A stretch of 40,441 nt of DNA from Verrucomicrobiaceae bacterium. GTDB taxonomy: Bacteria > Verrucomicrobiota > Verrucomicrobiia > Verrucomicrobiales > Verrucomicrobiaceae. The first letter of the stretch is position 1, and the number at the start of each line of letters is the position of its first letter. Positions 36,638-40,441 of the stretch are shown here, in pieces. The position numbers and the translations under genes were made by a program. Under the pieces are notes generated by a model that saw nothing but the letters and a program-made list of their open reading frames with translations, was not told the DNA's origin and searched no databases. The DNA is taken from assembly GCA_016795375.1 (NCBI GenBank), contig JAEUHJ010000053.1:1-40441 (forward strand), read 5' to 3'.

Positions 36638-36711
36638 GTGGCCTCCACGGCTTGGGCGGCCGCAATCATCCAAACGTGCCGCCACGCAGGCAAATCAAGG
36701 CTGGAGGCCAC
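36638..36711. promoter_or_regulatory. structured leader upstream of clpB
   Basis: GTGGCCTCCA (36638-36647) and TGGAGGCCAC (36702-36711) are a perfect 10-bp inverted repeat. Inside, GGCGGC near 36656-36661 can pair with GCCGCC at 36678-36683. The structure lies 62 bp before the clpB ATG. It could be a leader RNA fold or a protein site; no CIRCE-like sequence was seen. Confidence 0.5.
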
Positions 36712-36772
36712 AGGGAGTCTTGTGGCATGGTTTGAGCGGGGAGATTCTTCGAACAACCTTCCCTCAACCGTC

Positions 36773-39364
36773 ATGTCCCCAGAAAAATTCACCGTCAAAC
36801 TCCAGGAAGCCTTCAACGCCTCGCAATCCATCGCCACACGGCATGGACATCAGGAGTTGAAGCCTGCTCACATCCTTCTCGCCCTGCTGGAGCAGGACGG
36901 TGGCATCACCACACCTCTTTTCGAGAAAGTCAGCACAGCAGCTTCGGTTTCAAACCTCATATCTCAAATTTCAAACCTCCTTGGGCGTCAGCCCAAAGTC
37001 AGCGGCGGCTCCGGCGGCCTCTATCTCTCCAATGAGTTCCGCGATCTCATGACGAAGGCGGAGGACGAGCAGAAGAAACTCAAAGACGAGTACCTGAGCG
37101 TCGAGCACATTTTGCTCGCGCTCTTCAAGACGAAGTCTGAGATCTCCGATGTGCTGAAGCAGGCCGGACTGACTTACGACACTGTCTCCAAAGCACTCAC
37201 CGCCGTGCGCGGCAGCCAGCGCGTGGTCGATCAGGACCCCGAGGGCAAATATCAGACCCTCGAAAAATACGGCACCGATCTCACCGCCCGTGCGAAGGCC
37301 GGGAAGATCGATCCCGTCATCGGCCGCGATGAGGAAATCCGCCGCGTCATGCAGGTGCTCAGCCGCCGCACGAAAAACAATCCCGTGCTCATCGGCGAAC
37401 CCGGCGTCGGCAAGACCGCCATCGCTGAGGGCCTCGCGCGCCGCATCGTCGCCGGTGACGTGCCTGATTCACTCAAAGGCAAACGCCTCATCAGCATGGA
37501 CCTTGGCGGCATGATGGCCGGCGCGAAATTCCGTGGCGAATTCGAGGAACGCCTCAAAGCCTTCCTCAAAGAAGTCACCAGCAGCGAAGGCGAGATCATT
37601 CTCTTCATCGACGAGCTCCACACCATCGTCGGCGCGGGCAAAGCCGAAGGCGCGATGGATGCGGGCAATCTTTTGAAGCCGCAACTCGCCCGTGGTGAGC
37701 TGCGCTGCGTCGGCGCGACCACGCTGGATGAGTATCGCAAACACATCGAGAAAGACCCCGCGCTGGAGCGTCGCTTCCAGCCTGTCAAAGTCGGCGAACC
37801 GACGGTGGAGGACACCATCGCCATCCTGCGCGGCCTCAAAGAGCGCTACGAGGTCCACCACGGCGTGCGCATCCAAGACGGGGCCATCATTGCCGCCGCC
37901 ACGCTGAGCAATCGCTACATCACCGACCGCTTTTTGCCCGACAAGGCCATCGACCTCGTCGATGAGGCTGCCAGCCGTATCAAGATCGAACTCGACTCCA
38001 TGCCCACGGAGATCGACATCATCGAACGCCAGATCATGCAGGACGAAATGGAGCGTCAGGTGCTCAAAAAAGAGAAGGACGCCGCCTCGAAAGCACGCCT
38101 AGAAAAACTCGAAAAAGAGACCGCCGACCTCAAAGAAAAGTCCTCCGCCCTCAAAGCACAGTGGTTGAAGGAAAAAGAATCCGTCCAGGCCGGTCGCAAA
38201 GTCAAAGAGGAAATCGACCGCCTCCGCACCGAACAAGAACAAGCCCAGCGCCGCGGTGACTTCGCCCGCGCCGGAGAGATTCAGTATGGTTTGATCCCCG
38301 ATCTGGAGAGGAAAGTGGCCGATTCTCTCCGAGAATCGAAGCCTGACTCCACTTCTGGAAGAAGTGGGCAACTTTTGCGCGAAGAAGTCACCGAGGAAGA
38401 CATCGCCCGAGTCGTCGCCAACTGGACCGGCATTCCCGTTTCACGCCTGCAAGAAGGCGAGCGATCGAAGCTCATCAAAATGGAGGAGCGCCTCAGCGCC
38501 CGCGTCATCGGGCAGAAGGACGCCATCGTCGCCGTCAGCAATGCCGTGCGCCGCGCGCGCGCGGGCATTCAGGATGAAAACCGCCCCATCGGCAGCTTCA
38601 TCTTCCTCGGCCCCACCGGCGTCGGCAAGACGGAGCTTTGCAAAGCCCTCGCCGAGTTTCTTTTCGATGACGACGGTGCCATGACACGCATCGACATGAG
38701 CGAGTACATGGAGAAGCACAGCGTAAGCCGCTTGATCGGCGCGCCTCCCGGCTACGTCGGTTATGAAGAAGGCGGCCAGCTCACCGAAGCCGTGCGTCGC
38801 CGGCCTTACAGCGTCGTTTTGTTCGACGAGGTGGAAAAAGCGCACCCGGATGTCTTCAACACCCTGCTCCAGGTGCTCGACGACGGCCGCATCACGGATG
38901 GACAAGGCCGCACGGTCGATTTCAAGAACACGGTCCTCATCATGACCAGCAACATCGGCAGCGCCGCCATCCAGGACGTGAACAACGCCGAGCAGCGCGA
39001 TGCGCTCGTGCGTGACAGCCTCAAGCAGTTCTTCCGCCCCGAGTTTCTCAACCGCATCGACGAGATCGTCATCTTCGACCGCCTCGATGCCGCGCAGCTC
39101 AGCCAGATCGTCCAGATCCAGCTCCAGCGTGTCATCGACCGCCTCGCGAAGCAGAACATCCACCTCACCGTCACCGACGACACCACACGCCACCTCGCCG
39201 ACGCCGGCTTCGATCCCGTCTTCGGTGCCAGGCCCCTCAAACGCGCCATCCAGAAGCACCTCCTTGATCCACTGTCCCTCGCCGTGCTCGACGGCGGCTT
39301 CAAAGAAGGCGACAACATCACCGCATTGATGAAAGGCGGGAAGGTGGTGTTTGAGAAGAGGTGA
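36773..39364 (+). CDS. clpB: ClpB disaggregase chaperone
   Basis: An 863-residue Hsp100 from ATG 36773 ([14 protein letters not shown]); an in-frame ATG at 36614 would add 53 atypical residues. The order is N domain (1-~145), AAA1 with Walker A GEPGVGKT and IDELHT, coiled middle domain (~400-520), then AAA2 with [20 protein letters not shown] and the C-terminal small domain. ClpB rescues aggregated proteins with DnaK. Two oddities lie in the gene: a heptad-repeat stretch at 36948-36982, and a double hairpin at 38321-38367 where the chain is about 6-7 residues longer than E. coli or Thermus ClpB (from memory). Both stay in frame. Confidence 0.96.
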   Translation: MSPEKFTVKLQEAFNASQSIATRHGHQELKPAHILLALLEQDGGITTPLFEKVSTAASVSNLISQISNLLGRQPKVSGGSGGLYLSNEFRDLMTKAEDEQKKLKDEYLSVEHILLALFKTKSEISDVLKQAGLTYDTVSKALTAVRGSQRVVDQDPEGKYQTLEKYGTDLTARAKAGKIDPVIGRDEEIRRVMQVLSRRTKNNPVLIGEPGVGKTAIAEGLARRIVAGDVPDSLKGKRLISMDLGGMMAGAKFRGEFEERLKAFLKEVTSSEGEIILFIDELHTIVGAGKAEGAMDAGNLLKPQLARGELRCVGATTLDEYRKHIEKDPALERRFQPVKVGEPTVEDTIAILRGLKERYEVHHGVRIQDGAIIAAATLSNRYITDRFLPDKAIDLVDEAASRIKIELDSMPTEIDIIERQIMQDEMERQVLKKEKDAASKARLEKLEKETADLKEKSSALKAQWLKEKESVQAGRKVKEEIDRLRTEQEQAQRRGDFARAGEIQYGLIPDLERKVADSLRESKPDSTSGRSGQLLREEVTEEDIARVVANWTGIPVSRLQEGERSKLIKMEERLSARVIGQKDAIVAVSNAVRRARAGIQDENRPIGSFIFLGPTGVGKTELCKALAEFLFDDDGAMTRIDMSEYMEKHSVSRLIGAPPGYVGYEEGGQLTEAVRRRPYSVVLFDEVEKAHPDVFNTLLQVLDDGRITDGQGRTVDFKNTVLIMTSNIGSAAIQDVNNAEQRDALVRDSLKQFFRPEFLNRIDEIVIFDRLDAAQLSQIVQIQLQRVIDRLAKQNIHLTVTDDTTRHLADAGFDPVFGARPLKRAIQKHLLDPLSLAVLDGGFKEGDNITALMKGGKVVFEKR
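36948..36996. repeat. phased 7-bp repeat array and hairpin inside clpB
   Basis: Five 7-bp steps in register, including TTTCAAA twice and TCTCAAA once, encode the residues around [12 protein letters not shown] hairpin TTGGGC/GCCCAA (36981-36986 and 36991-36996) with a 4-nt loop follows directly. The stretch is visibly more AT-rich than the flanking clpB sequence. Confidence 0.7.
38321..38367. repeat. double palindrome inside clpB
   Basis: The first hairpin pairs GATTCTC (38321-38327) with GAGAATC (38331-38337) across 3 nt. The second pairs CCACTTCT (38349-38356) with AGAAGTGG (38360-38367) across 3 nt. They encode about residues 517-532 ([15 protein letters not shown]), between the middle domain and AAA2. 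Confidence 0.85.
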
Positions 39365-39377
39365 TGAGCCGCAAGTT

Positions 39378-40441
39378 TCAGCCGCCGGTTGTGCCGGTCG
39401 CTTTTGTGGAAGCCTGCCTGCGACGTCCTGACAGCAGGCGGAACGAGGCGGCGATGACGAGCAGCAGGCTGCCAGGTTCCGGCACGGGACTCAGCGTGAA
39501 GGAGAAGTCGTCGAAGTAGTGGTTGTAGCTCACGGCTCCATTGTCGAGGGTGCCGCCGCGCATGTCCCACCGCAGGTCTTTGAACGCGCCTGCGTCCAGC
39601 CCGATGGACTGGTCTGACAACACGGTGCTTTCCGCGCCGAGGCTGGAGAGGGTGTCGTCATAGACGCGTACGGCGAGGCTGGCGGTGTCGGCCGCAGTGT
39701 CGATGGACACGGTGATCTGCGACCAGCCGAGCGTGCCGAAGGCCGGCGCCATGGTGTTCCAGGCGCTGTCACCAGGAAGCCGGTATTCGAGGCGGTTGTC
39801 TCCTGTGTAGCCGATTTGGAAGACGGACTGGCCGGCCGCGTCGAGAATGGACAGGCCGAAAATGTTCCCGGTGTCCGTGTCGTCCCAGTCGGTGGGATTC
39901 ACCCAGAACGACATTTGCATGAGGGAGGCGGCGGTGCCGGCGGGGTCAATGCCATTAAAGTCACGGGAATCGAGGCTGTAGTGGTACCGCAGATCGGTGT
40001 CGCCAGCGATGAGGCCGAGGGATTGCGTGCCAGAGTGAGGCAGCGTTTGACGATAGGCCACGATCTGGTCGCGGGTGTACTGACCGTCATAGTAGAAAGG
40101 GGCATCGGCATCCTCATCCAACCGCCCTCCGTAAACGACTTGCCAGAGGCCGGTGTTGTCGGCGATGTCCGTTGCAGTCCCGCCAGGGCCGCCGTTGTTG
40201 GTGCCGAACTGGCCGGCGTTGTAACGACTGAGGTCGGGACCGTTGAAAGTGTCACCGAGATTGTTGGGGTAGGCCCCGAACGGGACGATGCCGGTATAGC
40301 CGCTGCCCGCGTTGTTGTTGAGGTAGAACCGGGCGTCGCCAACATGATCCAACGAAGGAATCGCCCCGTTCTGGGGAGTGCGGTAGCCATCCTGTTCTTC
40401 AAAGCCGCCCAAAAAAGCCCCAGCTTCGTGCGGCCATGAAA
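39378..40441 (-). CDS. PEP-CTERM secreted protein, 5' end beyond the window
   Basis: At least 350 residues; the frame stays open to the right window edge with no signal peptide, so the start lies outside. The visible part is rich in Gly, Asp, Asn and Tyr. Its C-terminal half resembles a concanavalin-like or carbohydrate-binding beta-sandwich (MQMSFWVNPTDWDD, YNHYFDDFSFTLSPVPEP). The end is a PEP-CTERM signal: VPEPGS, a hydrophobic stretch and an RRR cluster, then a ~14-residue Thr/Gly tail. It is probably exported and processed by an exosortase. The ligand is unknown. It converges on clpB with a 13-bp gap. Confidence 0.85.
   Translation of the reverse strand, partial: SWPHEAGAFLGGFEEQDGYRTPQNGAIPSLDHVGDARFYLNNNAGSGYTGIVPFGAYPNNLGDTFNGPDLSRYNAGQFGTNNGGPGGTATDIADNTGLWQVVYGGRLDEDADAPFYYDGQYTRDQIVAYRQTLPHSGTQSLGLIAGDTDLRYHYSLDSRDFNGIDPAGTAASLMQMSFWVNPTDWDDTDTGNIFGLSILDAAGQSVFQIGYTGDNRLEYRLPGDSAWNTMAPAFGTLGWSQITVSIDTAADTASLAVRVYDDTLSSLGAESTVLSDQSIGLDAGAFKDLRWDMRGGTLDNGAVSYNHYFDDFSFTLSPVPEPGSLLLVIAASFRLLSGRRRQASTKATGTTGG

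Noticed and set aside
36724..36738. Sigma-54-like sequence before clpB
   Set aside because: The GG-N10-GC spacing fits, but the -12 half lacks the TTGC core, so the match is partial.
36614..36772. In-frame upstream extension of clpB
   Set aside because: The known ClpB N-terminus aligns with the ATG at 36773; the extension contains the inverted-repeat leader.

Overview
The window is a gene-dense, GC-rich chromosomal segment of housekeeping and envelope genes. Two PEP-CTERM secreted proteins, a one-domain secreted sulfatase, FHA/coiled-coil proteins and many starts without a clear Shine-Dalgarno sequence suggest a Verrucomicrobia-type bacterium (an inference; no rRNA is present). No tRNA, rRNA, CRISPR array, transposase or prophage was recognised.

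Layout. 1-6.3 kb: PIN-TRAM membrane protein, PEP-CTERM trypsin-like protease, ankyrin/L,D-transpeptidase fusion facing the murein-recycling ligase mpl, and an ECF sigma factor overlapping a Cys-rich membrane partner. 6.3-13 kb: MetE-like methyltransferase, a nucleotidyltransferase pair between two direct repeats, der, pgsA, aat and speA. 13-18.3 kb: TIGR02206 membrane protein, DUF3592-type protein, DEAD-box helicase, histidine phosphatase and an AlkA-like glycosylase. 18.4-22.4 kb: two tandem FHA/coiled-coil paralogues. 22.5-28.4 kb: trpS and a manganese uptake operon (outer-membrane barrel, lipoprotein, ATPase, two permeases), divergent from mntR across two perfect 14-bp palindromes. 28.5-34.5 kb: small secreted unknowns, a lipoprotein L,D-transpeptidase, rhodanese, secreted glutathione peroxidase, an ABC ATPase with an anchored partner, and the sulfatase. 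34.5-40.4 kb: M48 protease, AI-2E family protein, clpB, and a PEP-CTERM protein cut by the window edge.

The best-supported regulatory unit is the manganese system. MntR keeps all six expected metal ligands, the binding protein carries Mn-type ligands, and the palindromes lie between mntR and the operon. The unexpected member is an outer-membrane barrel protein as first gene.

The most unusual signal is a set of short arrays repeating with an exact 7-bp phase (one with about 9 bp), each with its own unit sequence. Three of the five have inverted arms around a centre. They lie upstream of the metE-like gene, between der and pgsA, across the whole pgsA-aat gap, inside the manganese operon, and inside the clpB coding sequence. 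clpB also holds a double-hairpin element in frame at the end of its middle domain. These look like small dispersed palindromic elements tolerated in and between genes.
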